From: Arminella tubonensis | GTDB lineage: Bacteria; Pseudomonadota; Alphaproteobacteria; Rhizobiales; Rhizobiaceae | Assembly: GCF_003240585.1 (NCBI RefSeq) | Contig: NZ_PCDP01000006.1 | Span: forward strand, 1 to 57,073 | Direction: 5' to 3' | DNA: 57,073 bases | Shown here: piece after piece, positions 43,021-51,343 of the stretch | How the letters are laid out: each line of letters starts with the position of its first letter | Numbering within the stretch: position 1 is the first letter of the stretch | Notes under the pieces: generated by a model | The model's input: only the letters and a program-made list of their open reading frames with translations | What the model was told of the DNA's origin: nothing | Database searches by the model: none | Position numbers and translations under genes: made by a program

Positions 43021-43092
43021 TCATTGATTAATTGATCCTAAAACAGCACCTTAAAAAATCAATGTCAATCGTATTTGTGATTGATTTTGATT
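43021..43092. promoter_or_regulatory. Candidate operators between the DeoR-type gene and kbaZ
   Basis: AT-rich intergenic DNA carries AATCAATGTCAATC (43057-43070) and the near-inverted copy GATTGATTTTGATT (43079-43092; two mismatches), separated by eight bases, plus ATTGATTAATTGAT (43023-43036). TTGATT-type boxes repeated in both directions are typical of DeoR/GlpR operators. Confidence 0.55.
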
Positions 43093-43153
43093 ATTTTGTC
43101 GCTACCCTTGCGCTATCCCATACCAGTGGAATGCCGTTTCAAGGAAATTTGAT

Positions 43154-44434
43154 ATGACGACCGATGCACTCAGAGGCCTTGCCGGCCGCCAATCAGCAGG
43201 CATCAAGGGCGGTATCGCGTCGATCTGTTCGGCGCATCCGCTTGTGATCGAGGCCGCAATGCTTCATGGCAAGCAGGAGGGTGGCCCGCTTCTGATCGAG
43301 GCGACGTGCAATCAGGTCAATCAGGAGGGTGGCTATACCGGCATGACACCGGCCGGCTTCCGCCGCTTCGTCGAAGCCATCGCCGAAAAAGTGGGCTTCG
43401 ACCCGCAGGACCTCATTCTCGGCGGAGATCATCTCGGCCCCAATCCGTGGAAGCATCTGCCGGCTGAGGAGGCTCTCGTTCGCGCCGAGGTCATGATCGA
43501 TGCCTTTACCGCCGCGGGCTTTACGAAGATCCACCTCGACACCAGCATGGGATGCGCGGGCGAAGGCACGGCGCTTGCCGACCAGGTGACCGCCGAACGA
43601 GCAGCACGGCTGGCGAAAGTTTGCGAAGCCTCGGCAGCGGGCTCAAGTTTCGGTGCGCCAGTCTATATCATCGGCACTGAGGTCCCCATTCCCGGCGGCG
43701 CGATGGAGGTGGTCGAACACCTGCAGGTTACCACAGCGCAGGCCGCCCTTGAAACGGTAGAGGTGCACCGCCGCGCGTTCTCGGCACGCGGGCTGGAGGC
43801 AGCATTTGAGCGCGCGATCGGGGTCGTGGTGCAGCCGGGTGTCGAGTTCGGCAACGAGAACGTAGTGTTTTACAACAGGCCCGCGGCACGAGAACTAAAT
43901 GCCGCCCTTTCCCGGATGCCGCAGTTTGTGTTCGAGGCTCATTCCACCGATTATCAGCCGGTTCCGGCGCTATCCGCCCTCGTCGAGGACGGCTTCCGGA
44001 TCTTGAAGGTCGGCCCCGGCCTGACGTTCGCTTTGCGCGAAGCGCTTTACGGGCTAGACCAGATCGCATCCTTTCTGTTCTGCATCCCCGATGAGCAAAC
44101 CCTGCGCGCCGCAATGGAAAGGCTGATGCTGGCCGAACCGGGAAACTGGGCGAAATATTATCACGGCGACGAACGCGAGCTGCGGCTGCAGCGTCATTTT
44201 AGCTACAGCGACCGTATCCGCTATTATTGGCCGCACCCGCAGGTGCAATCGGCGGTCGACCGTTTGATGACGGTGCTGGGTGACGACGCAATCCCCGAAA
44301 CCTTGATCAGCCAGTATCTTGGCCCACTCTATCCTCAAGTTGCGAGCGGAGCGCTTTCGCCAACACCGCACAATATACTGATCGCAAGCGTCAAGGCCGT
44401 CATTAGCGACTATGCTGTCGCATGCAGGTCGTGA
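43154..44434 (+). CDS. kbaZ: KbaZ/GatZ-family protein (tagatose-bisphosphate aldolase subunit or tagatose-6-P kinase)
   Basis: The 426-residue protein matches the GatZ/KbaZ family across its length: KGGIASICSAHPLVIEAAML, IEATCNQVNQEGGYTGMTPA, GGDHLGPNPWKHLPAEEAL and HLDTSMGCAGEG near the N-terminus; VVQPGVEFGNENV and LKVGPGLTFALREALYGLDQ later. In E. coli it is the non-catalytic partner of the class II aldolase KbaY/GatY. No KbaY gene is here, and some proteobacteria are thought to use the family as tagatose-6-P kinase, so the exact job is open. It is divergent from the DeoR-type repressor and starts 148 bp from it. Confidence 0.93.
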   Translation: MTTDALRGLAGRQSAGIKGGIASICSAHPLVIEAAMLHGKQEGGPLLIEATCNQVNQEGGYTGMTPAGFRRFVEAIAEKVGFDPQDLILGGDHLGPNPWKHLPAEEALVRAEVMIDAFTAAGFTKIHLDTSMGCAGEGTALADQVTAERAARLAKVCEASAAGSSFGAPVYIIGTEVPIPGGAMEVVEHLQVTTAQAALETVEVHRRAFSARGLEAAFERAIGVVVQPGVEFGNENVVFYNRPAARELNAALSRMPQFVFEAHSTDYQPVPALSALVEDGFRILKVGPGLTFALREALYGLDQIASFLFCIPDEQTLRAAMERLMLAEPGNWAKYYHGDERELRLQRHFSYSDRIRYYWPHPQVQSAVDRLMTVLGDDAIPETLISQYLGPLYPQVASGALSPTPHNILIASVKAVISDYAVACRS

Positions 44435-44640
44435 CGTGCGGGTCATTCAATTGGAGCGCCGCAGGTTGCAATCCCACGACAACTTGCAGTCCAAATGCAT
44501 TGGCAGAAGACATGTGTTGGAACATCGCGCAAACAAGCCGTTCGGAGGGTATGAGACATGGACGCCAGTCCCGCCTCTCTGGATTTCAGGGCCTTGTCTG
44601 CCATTCCCAGATAATCGAAAATTCGCAAATCATCAAATTC

Positions 44641-44811
44641 GTAATCGATTTTCCACGCCAGTAATCGATTTTACACTATTGTCACTTCAGTTTTAATAAT
44701 CCATTTTCCACAAAGTATGAGATAAGTAATCAATATTCCACTAAAGTAATCCATCTTCCACGTTGACATCCGATAATAATCGAATTTCCATGGTGTTAAT
44801 CGCTTTTCCAC
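44641..44811 (+). repeat. Seven phased 16-bp direct repeats upstream of the second Fic gene
   Basis: Seven copies of a 16-bp unit (consensus gTAATCgATTTTCCAC) start at 44641, 44661, 44696, 44726, 44746, 44776 and 44796, giving steps of 20, 35, 30, 20, 30 and 20 bp. TAAT and the final TCCA are almost invariant; the middle is variable (second copy TTACAC). All lie in one orientation and the last copy ends 12 bp before the Fic ATG, overlapping where promoter and leader must be. Steps of mostly whole helical turns would place bound proteins on one DNA face. The pattern resembles iterons or a multi-site operator rather than CRISPR, because spacers are 4-19 bp. Confidence 0.9.
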
Positions 44812-44823
44812 ACGGAGCCAACT

Positions 44824-46380
44824 ATGACGTTCCGACCCTTCCCTCGCATATTTCAGGAGCGACTAGTACCGACGCGTACCTCTCTGGCCGGCTGGAGCGC
44901 GTTAATATCTGAATTCGCAGTCAAGGCCCCTTTAAAAACGCCGGCAGCCATTTCAGATGTTACTCTTAGGGACACTAAACGAGAGATGGACGGCTGGATA
45001 GTTTATGACGCGCGCTACGCGCCTGCGAATACCCTCGCCGGTCACTTGGCTTTCGCGCTACGTTACGAAGTTGTCGACCTACTGATCCTCAAACGCCTCC
45101 TTGTTGCGGCACCAAAGCGTGAAATAGAGAAATTGGTGCTCAGCGAGCCGACGGGGGCCACGGCTCGCCGCGTCTGGTTCTTCTACGAGTGGCTGACGGG
45201 TGAAACACTGGACGTTCCGGATGCTAGTCGCGGCAACTACGTCGACGCCATCGATCCGTCCGCATATTTCACATCCCTGCCGGCCAACTCGGCCCGTCAC
45301 CGAGTGAGAAACAACCTCCTAGGCAATCGAGAGTTCTGCCCGATCGTTAGAAGAACGCCCACACTTGAGGACGCTGTCGCCAGCCGTTGGGATACACAGG
45401 CAAAAGAGCTAATTGGTGAGGTCAGCAAAGGCGTCATCGCCCGCGCGGCCAGCTTCATGCTACTTTCTGACACACAGGCCTCCTATCAGATCGAAGGTGA
45501 ACGCCCGCCTCGAAACCGGCTTGAACGATGGATGAGAGCCATTTCCCAAGCTGGAAGAAACCCACTCTCCGTAGATGAGCTCGAACGCCTACAGGCCATC
45601 GTTATCGAAGAAGACCGCTTTATAAGACAGGGTCTACGTGACGAAGGAGGCTTTATTGGAGGAAGAGACAAAGAAAACAATCCACTGCCAGAGTTCGTCT
45701 CAGCTAGGCATGAAGATGTTCAAAGCCTTATTGAAGGCATAATCGCCGTGGGCCAGAAAATGGCGGAAAGCGGGGTGGATGCTGTCGTGCAAGCAACTAT
45801 CGTTGCGTTCGGTTTTGTTGCCGTGCATCCGTTCGTCGATGGGAACGGACGACTGCACCGCTATCTGATCCACCACGTCCTTGCAGAACGGCGCTTCACG
45901 CCAGCAGGACTGATATTCCCAGTCTCGACTGTCCTGCTCGACCGCGATGCTGACTACGCCGCCCATCTACGTGATTTCACGGGACCGCTTCTTCCATATA
46001 TCGAATGGGTGCCGACCGCACAACAAAATGTCTCCGTCCTGAACGACACCGCCGATCTCTATCGCTACGGCGACTACACATACCTGTCGGAATTCTTGTA
46101 CATGTGCGTCATAAGGACCATCGAAGAAGATCTTCCCAAAGAGATCGCATACCTGGCCTGCTACGACGAGGCAAAGCGAAGAATACAGGATCTATTGGAG
46201 ATGCCCGATTCGATGATTAGCTCCCTGATCACTTTCGTTCACCGGAACGACGGTCGACTTTCCAAGCAGCGGCGAAACAAAGAATTCGCAAAGCTCACTG
46301 ACCAAGAAGTATCCGACCTCGAGGAGATCATTGCCGATGCATTCGAGCCGGAAGACCAAGAGAGAACATACGATCGTTGA
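44824..46380 (+). CDS. Fic-family AMP-transferase with intact inhibitory motif
   Basis: The 518-residue protein begins MTFRPFPRIFQERLVPTRTS. The class II cis-inhibitory motif is S220-YQI-E224-G225, and the catalytic loop is HPFVDGNGRLHR (335-346), which fits HxFx(D/E)GNGRxxR completely. The flap (about 276-283, GGFIGGRD) that positions the target side chain precedes it. The C-terminal 130 residues are helical, with a SSLITFVHRNDGRLSKQRRN segment that may bind DNA. Fic enzymes usually add AMP to a protein Ser, Thr or Tyr. The start has GGAG nine bases upstream. It is far longer than toxin-type Fic proteins and seems monocistronic, with seven repeats in front. Confidence 0.92.
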   Translation: MTFRPFPRIFQERLVPTRTSLAGWSALISEFAVKAPLKTPAAISDVTLRDTKREMDGWIVYDARYAPANTLAGHLAFALRYEVVDLLILKRLLVAAPKREIEKLVLSEPTGATARRVWFFYEWLTGETLDVPDASRGNYVDAIDPSAYFTSLPANSARHRVRNNLLGNREFCPIVRRTPTLEDAVASRWDTQAKELIGEVSKGVIARAASFMLLSDTQASYQIEGERPPRNRLERWMRAISQAGRNPLSVDELERLQAIVIEEDRFIRQGLRDEGGFIGGRDKENNPLPEFVSARHEDVQSLIEGIIAVGQKMAESGVDAVVQATIVAFGFVAVHPFVDGNGRLHRYLIHHVLAERRFTPAGLIFPVSTVLLDRDADYAAHLRDFTGPLLPYIEWVPTAQQNVSVLNDTADLYRYGDYTYLSEFLYMCVIRTIEEDLPKEIAYLACYDEAKRRIQDLLEMPDSMISSLITFVHRNDGRLSKQRRNKEFAKLTDQEVSDLEEIIADAFEPEDQERTYDR

Positions 46381-46494
46381 GAAGTTGCAGCCGGCATTTA
46401 TTTCGGCCGATATTTAACTCCAGAGTGAACCGCGAAATACCTTCGCTCGATTCCAGATCAACTCCGAGCGATTGTGGCAAAGGCGGTTTCTCGA

Positions 46495-47154
46495 TTAAAT
46501 TTGAATTTGAATCGAGCAAAAGGCGATGATTCCGCCGATCAGTTCGATCGCGCCATCGGTGCTGACGTGATATCCGGCACGCCGGTGGTTAGCCATTGCC
46601 TTGGCATCCAGCTTTTGCTGGGCCCAGCATCCGGACTGGTTGCAATTGCGATAGGCAAGCTGCACGACAGGCTTGTCACCGGCATCGATCCCAAGGCCGA
46701 CCGGTAGATACATGTTGAGCGGCACCAGCGCTGTCAGAAGAATATCGGGTGCTTTGCGGTTGCTGCTCTTCTGCGCGGCGGCCGACACAGACGGTGGCGC
46801 CGCGGCAAAGGCCAGCGTCAGCACGTTGACGTCCTGGTCGCCCTGCTTCACGGTCGCGATCTGTGCCACCTCGCAGCTCGAAGCCTGCGACCCGTCCGCC
46901 GCCCTGCCGTCAAAGCAACGGTAATACCAGTTGTCGAACTTCGTCGCATGGAGCTGGGGCTGCGCCGGCGGTACGCCTTGCGGAGGGGACGCATCCCGTT
47001 GCGCAGACGTAGTCTGGTTGGCCGGCTGTACGGGAGCAGCGGTCTGCGCCGTATCGTCGGCGAAACTGGGAGAGGCGTGTGCCACCCACGACAAAAGGAT
47101 GGCAGATGCGACACGTCTTGTGAAAACGGTGCTGGTCAAAGACTTCACCGTCAT
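46495..47154 (-). CDS. Invasion-associated locus B (IalB) family exported protein
   Basis: From ATG 47154 the product has 219 residues. A signal peptide (MTVKSLTSTVFTRRVASAIL, cleavage near PSFA-DD) is followed by a Pro/Gln-rich linker (about 38-70) and the IalB domain with FDNWYYRCFDG, SSCEVAQIATVKQGDQDVNV, LNMYLPVGLGIDAGDKPVV and the two Cys of YRNCNQSGCWAQQKLDAKAM. After this the normal family C-terminus is not seen; the frame ends in GAIELIGGIIAFCSIQIQI. The tail may be replaced or diverged. IalB proteins are periplasmic or outer-membrane linked and support host-cell interaction in Bartonella and Brucella; in free-living relatives the function is unclear. A longer start at 47187 is possible. 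Confidence 0.8.
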   Translation of the reverse strand: MTVKSLTSTVFTRRVASAILLSWVAHASPSFADDTAQTAAPVQPANQTTSAQRDASPPQGVPPAQPQLHATKFDNWYYRCFDGRAADGSQASSCEVAQIATVKQGDQDVNVLTLAFAAAPPSVSAAAQKSSNRKAPDILLTALVPLNMYLPVGLGIDAGDKPVVQLAYRNCNQSGCWAQQKLDAKAMANHRRAGYHVSTDGAIELIGGIIAFCSIQIQI

Positions 47155-47890
47155 TCCATACGTCTCCAATGACTTTGATCGGTCCACGGTGTTGGATGAA
47201 CCGACGAGTATTTGTTGCAGACGGTCGTGTTCGAGCCATCAAGCGCAAGTCATTGGGAGGTTAACATTCGCATCGGATGCACGGTGACCAGGGTCGGCGT
47301 CATTGATGCGAGAATGCGTGTGCCACGAGGAATTCTTCCAACCGTGAACAAACGGCTTGCCATCATAAGATCGTGCGTTGGTTGCGCCGAAGAACGATGG
47401 GTGCCAGCTCATCTGGCGTCAATCCGGGCCTATAATGCAAGGCTCCGGTCGTCGCTGTCGCTGTTAAGACCCTCACTTCCGAGAGAATAGCAGGACAGCC
47501 TTACGATTAGGATGCTTCTGGCAGCTCGTCAATGCCCATACTAATACAACTTATAGACAATTAATTATCGTTGACAGATGTTTATTCAAGATTGAGTTTT
47601 TTATTCATAGCAGAAGCGCATCTGGGATCTCGATCAAGGATCGGAGAACTTCGCCGCAACCGCCTGTTTGACCCCTATGGCAATTGCATCGAGCGTAGTT
47701 CTGGCCATTTGACAAGGTCGAACTATTGCCGGATCGTGAATGTCGGCTGCGGAGCATGGAAACCGCTGACGCCCCGTCGTTCGACCGATGCCACGAACTC
47801 GATTGGATGTTTCTCCGACCAAGCCACGGAAGCGCGGTGCAGGCGGGTCTACGAAGTCGAACCAAGTCTGAACCAAGCTGGGAGGATCCC
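47155..47890. other. Intergenic stretch without a recognised gene
   Basis: No recognisable gene lies between the IalB-like gene and dodecin. A minus-strand frame ends with TTLDAIAIGVKQAVAAKFSD (about 47700-47640), whose composition looks protein-like, but it has no start, homologue or ribosome-binding site and may be a relic. AT-rich DNA at 47530-47610 is a likely promoter area. Confidence 0.4.
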
Positions 47891-48100
47891 GTGAGCGACC
47901 ATGTTTATAAGAAGGTGGAATTGATCGGCAGTTCGAAGGTCTCGGTGACCGAGGCGATCAAAACGGCTGTTTTGCGAGCCTCGAAAACCATGAGAAAACT
48001 TGAATGGTTCGAAGTGGACCAGATCAGGGGGCACATCAAGGATGGTGAGGTGGAGCACTATCAGGTCGTGATGAAGGTCGGATTTCGCATCGACGACTAG
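47891..48100 (+). CDS. Dodecin (small flavin-binding protein)
   Basis: The GTG at 47891 has an excellent ribosome-binding site (GGAGGATCCC) and gives a 69-residue protein, the usual dodecin length. Family features are HVYKKVELIGSSKVSVTEAI, RKLEWFEVDQIRGHI with the flavin-stacking Trp, and the final HYQVVMKVGFRID strand. Dodecins assemble into hollow dodecamers that bind riboflavin, lumichrome or FMN in pairs. It stands alone; the next gene is convergent. Confidence 0.92.
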   Translation: MSDHVYKKVELIGSSKVSVTEAIKTAVLRASKTMRKLEWFEVDQIRGHIKDGEVEHYQVVMKVGFRIDD

Positions 48101-48229
48101 TACATTGATTGGGTTTTTTCGCCCTCGCTAGTCCCCGGGCCCGCGAACAGCGGGCGCCGGATACTCAAATTTGCGCGACGTGGGCGTATGAGGCAACCAA
48201 GGCCAACAATTGAGGCCCGTCGGATTTCG

Positions 48230-48862
48230 CTACTGTCTGACGCGATCAGGGTGCGCCGCCTGAAAGGCGGGCAGTTCCGCACAGTTGCGATCGATATCGA
48301 CGATGCGATGGAAGCCGGTCATGTCCACACCCCAGCGGCGGGCGTTGTAGACCTGTGGCACAAGGCAAAGATCCGCCATGGTCGGCGCGTCTCCGAAGCT
48401 GAACTCTCCGTTGCCATCCCGGAGCATCATTTGCAGTTTTCGAAGTCCGTCGGCGATGAAGTGCTTCATCCATTCCTCGCGGGCATCGGCCTTGGCTGTC
48501 AGGGTTGCGAGGTGCGCTGCGACATGCATGTTGCATATTGGATGGATGTCCATGGCAACCGCATATGCGAGCGCCCGCACTCTTTGCCGGCCGGCAGCGT
48601 CCCGCGGCAGCAACCCACTCTCCGGCCGCATCTCGGCCAGGTATTCGATGATCGAAAGTGACTGCGTCAGCGCCATTCCGTCGATCACCAATGTGGGCAC
48701 CAAACCCTGCGGGTTCAGCTTGAGATAATCGGGGTTCCTGTGCGCGCCCTCCAACAGGTTGACCGGCACTGTCGCATAGTCGATTCCGGCCATGTTGAGC
48801 GCTATGCGGACGCGGTAGCTCGCCGACGACCTCCAGTAGTCGTATAGGACGACCGCGCTCAT
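48230..48862 (-). CDS. maiA: Maleylacetoacetate isomerase (zeta-class GST)
   Basis: The 210-residue protein has the zeta-GST N-terminus VLYDYWRSSASYRVRIALN, where SSxS is the glutathione and active-site motif, then NPQGLVPTLVIDG and QSLSIIEYLAE, and the C-terminal all-helical domain including the PTMADLCLVPQVYNARRWGV region. It converts maleylacetoacetate to fumarylacetoacetate, the penultimate step of tyrosine breakdown. ATG 48862 overlaps the fah stop by 4 bp (ATGA). It is the last gene of the hppD-hmgA-fah-maiA series. Confidence 0.94.
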   Translation of the reverse strand: MSAVVLYDYWRSSASYRVRIALNMAGIDYATVPVNLLEGAHRNPDYLKLNPQGLVPTLVIDGMALTQSLSIIEYLAEMRPESGLLPRDAAGRQRVRALAYAVAMDIHPICNMHVAAHLATLTAKADAREEWMKHFIADGLRKLQMMLRDGNGEFSFGDAPTMADLCLVPQVYNARRWGVDMTGFHRIVDIDRNCAELPAFQAAHPDRVRQ

Positions 48863-49884
48863 CGCGACCCGGGCCCCCCGCATCTTTCGACGGTCTGCTC
48901 AATTGCTCCGAAGATCGAATGCCCGGCACGATCCTTCATCTCGATGCGGACCTGATCTCCGAACTTCATGAACGGGGTCTTGGGCGACCCTGTTTCGATG
49001 ACCTCGATGGTGCGTATCTCGGCGATGCAGGAATAGCCGTCTCCGCCATCTACGATCGGCTTGCCCGCTCCGCCGTCCAATTTGTTGGACACCGTTCCCG
49101 AGCCGATGATCGTGCCTGCCAATAGATTGCGGGTCTTGGCGGCATGGGCAACCAGCTGGCCAAAATCAAAGGTCATGTCGATGCCGGCATTCGCCTTGCC
49201 GAACGCCTTGCCGTTCAAGGACACGAGCAGCGGAAGATGCACCTTGCCGCCATCCCATGCCTCTCCGAGTTCGTCCGGCGTCACCGCGACAGGCGAAAAT
49301 GTCGATGCGGGCTTGGACTGGAAGAAGCCAAAGCCCTTTGCCAGCTCTGCCGGTATGAGACCGCGCAGTGATACGTCGTTGACAAGCATCAGCAGGCGGA
49401 TGGCACGACGGGCCGCCTCCGGACTGGAACCCATGGCAACATCGCCGACGATAACGGCGACTTCGCCTTCCATGTCGATCCCATAAGCCTCGTCTGCCAC
49501 CACGATGGCGCCGCGCGGGGCGAGAAAACCGTCCGAGCCGCCCTGGTACATCAGCGGGTCGACCCAAAAGCTCGCGGGCATCTCGGCGTTGCGGGCTTTG
49601 CGCACCAGCTCGACATGATTGACGTAGGCCGAACCGTCCGCCCATTGGTAGGCTCGGGGCAATGGCGACGCGGCATCGTGCTCGTGGAACCTGCTCGTCG
49701 GCTGCGCTCCGGTCTCTATACCCTCGGCGATCTGCACCAGCCGGGGAGCCACATGATCCCAGTCATCGAGTGCTGCCTGCAGCGTCCGGGCGATGTGACC
49801 AACCTCGGAGCAGAGGGTAAGGTCGCGAGAAACGACGACGAGCCTGCCGTCCCTAGTGGAGTCCTTCAATGTAGCGAGCTTCAT
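48859..49884 (-). CDS. fah: Fumarylacetoacetate hydrolase
   Basis: The 341-residue protein has the FAH-family metal site: DEAYGIDMEGEVAVIVGDV with its acidic ligands, LMLVNDVSLRGLIPAEL and the C-terminal GTIIGSGTVSNKLDGGAGKP motif. It hydrolyses fumarylacetoacetate to fumarate and acetoacetate, using Mg2+ or Ca2+ and a cytoplasmic active site. It is shorter than animal FAH (about 420) but normal for the bacterial form (NagK-pathway-like, about 330-340). It lies between hmgA (37 bp upstream) and maiA (4-bp overlap), confirming the tyrosine-degradation role. Confidence 0.92.
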   Translation of the reverse strand: MKLATLKDSTRDGRLVVVSRDLTLCSEVGHIARTLQAALDDWDHVAPRLVQIAEGIETGAQPTSRFHEHDAASPLPRAYQWADGSAYVNHVELVRKARNAEMPASFWVDPLMYQGGSDGFLAPRGAIVVADEAYGIDMEGEVAVIVGDVAMGSSPEAARRAIRLLMLVNDVSLRGLIPAELAKGFGFFQSKPASTFSPVAVTPDELGEAWDGGKVHLPLLVSLNGKAFGKANAGIDMTFDFGQLVAHAAKTRNLLAGTIIGSGTVSNKLDGGAGKPIVDGGDGYSCIAEIRTIEVIETGSPKTPFMKFGDQVRIEMKDRAGHSIFGAIEQTVERCGGPGSR

Positions 49885-49921
49885 GTCCTACTTCCAACGT
49901 CGGAGCGTCTGTGACCGGTCT

Positions 49922-51283
49922 TCACTTGATGCCCGGAGTGCCGTCGAACTTGCGCTCCAGGCCGTCCCAGCATTCCAGGTAATTGTCCTGCAGCGTCTCC
50001 AGCTCGACTGCATATTTCGTCAGTTGCTGCGGGTACCGGGTCTCGAACATGAAGGCCATCGTGTGATCCAGCTTCACCGGTTTGAGTTCGGAATTGGACG
50101 CTTTTTCGAAACCCAGCATGTCCGGCCCGTGGGGCAGCATCATGTTATGCAGGCTCATGCCGCCCGGCACGAAGCCTTCCTCCTTGGCATCATATTGCCC
50201 ATGGATGAGGCCCATGAACTCGCTCATGATGTTCCGGTGGTACCAGGGCGGACGGAATGTATGCTCGGCGACCAGCCACCGCGGCGGGAAGATAACGAAA
50301 TCGACGTTTGCGGTACCCGCCTCCCCCGATGGGGCGGTAAGCACCGTGAAGATCGACGGATCGGGATGATCAAACAGAATCGCGCCAACCGGCGAGAAGG
50401 TGCGCAGATCATATTTGAACGGCGCATAGTTGCCGTGCCAGGCGACGACGTCGAGCGGGCAGTGGCCGATTTCCGTGACGTAGAACTTTCCGCACCATTT
50501 AACATGAACGCGGCAAGGCGTTTCCTTATCCTCGAAAGTCGCGACGGGGGTCTTGAAGTCGCGGGGATTTGCCAGGCAGTTCGCGCCGATAGGTCCGCGA
50601 TCCGGCAGCGTGAATTTAGCGCCGTAGTTCTCGCAGACATATCCGCGCCAGACCTGTTCCTCACCAGTCCGCGTCACCTTGAACATCATGCCGCGAGGGA
50701 TGAGGCATATTTCGGACGGCTCGACATCCATGATGCCCATTTCGGTGAACACCCTGATAGCGCCAAGCTGCGGCACGACCAGCAACTCACCATCGGCATT
50801 GAAGAAATAATCGTCGACCATGTCGTCGTTGAAGGCATAGGCGTGGGCCGCCATGCCCACCTGGGTCATGACGTCCCCGGCGGCCGTCATGGTGCGGATC
50901 CCGTTGAGGAAGTTGAGCGTCTCTGTTGGGGTCGGGATGGGGTTCCATCGCAACTGGCCAAGCGGCAGCGAGTGATCGTCAAGGCATGGGGCCGTTTTCC
51001 AGAAGGGGTAACTTTCATTGGAAAAACGGCGCGTATGACGCACACTCGGGCGGATCCGGTAGAGCCAGGAACGCTCGTTCGTGCCACGAGGTGCGGTAAA
51101 GGGTGAGCCTGACAACTGCTCGGCATATAGCCCATAGTTGCATTTCTGCGGACTGTTCTGGCCTTGCGGCAGCGCACCCGGGAGGGACTCGGTCTCGAAG
51201 TCGTTGCCGAATCCCGGCATATATTTCAGGCTGTTGGCCGCCGAGGTCGCGTCGTCCGAAGTCTTAATTACCGTCTGCTCCAT
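49922..51283 (-). CDS. hmgA: Homogentisate 1,2-dioxygenase
   Basis: The 453-residue protein matches HmgA end to end: [32 protein letters not shown] near the N-terminus and the Fe(II) site at the C-terminus, [20 protein letters not shown] with ligands His and Glu and a second His in MMLPHGPDM. It opens the aromatic ring of homogentisate with O2 to give maleylacetoacetate. It lies 60 bp downstream of hppD and 37 bp upstream of fah in the same direction. Confidence 0.96.
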   Translation of the reverse strand: MEQTVIKTSDDATSAANSLKYMPGFGNDFETESLPGALPQGQNSPQKCNYGLYAEQLSGSPFTAPRGTNERSWLYRIRPSVRHTRRFSNESYPFWKTAPCLDDHSLPLGQLRWNPIPTPTETLNFLNGIRTMTAAGDVMTQVGMAAHAYAFNDDMVDDYFFNADGELLVVPQLGAIRVFTEMGIMDVEPSEICLIPRGMMFKVTRTGEEQVWRGYVCENYGAKFTLPDRGPIGANCLANPRDFKTPVATFEDKETPCRVHVKWCGKFYVTEIGHCPLDVVAWHGNYAPFKYDLRTFSPVGAILFDHPDPSIFTVLTAPSGEAGTANVDFVIFPPRWLVAEHTFRPPWYHRNIMSEFMGLIHGQYDAKEEGFVPGGMSLHNMMLPHGPDMLGFEKASNSELKPVKLDHTMAFMFETRYPQQLTKYAVELETLQDNYLECWDGLERKFDGTPGIK

Positions 51284-51343
51284 TGCTCAACTCCTCCCAA
51301 AAGCCTGAGGACAATCCTACGCATGCCCGCGACCGTCGCGAGG

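Noticed and set aside
44641..44811. Short regularly spaced repeats as a CRISPR array
   Set aside because: Units are 16 bp with gaps of only 4-19 bp, repeats vary inside, gaps are not spacer-length and no cas genes are present.
44641..44811. Repeats as replication-origin iterons
   Set aside because: No rep or parA/B gene is near; the array ends exactly at the Fic leader, which fits an operator better, although the iteron idea cannot be formally excluded.
48139..48155. Terminator hairpin after dodecin (GCCCGC/GCGGGC)
   Set aside because: The stem is only six pairs and no T-tract follows on either strand.
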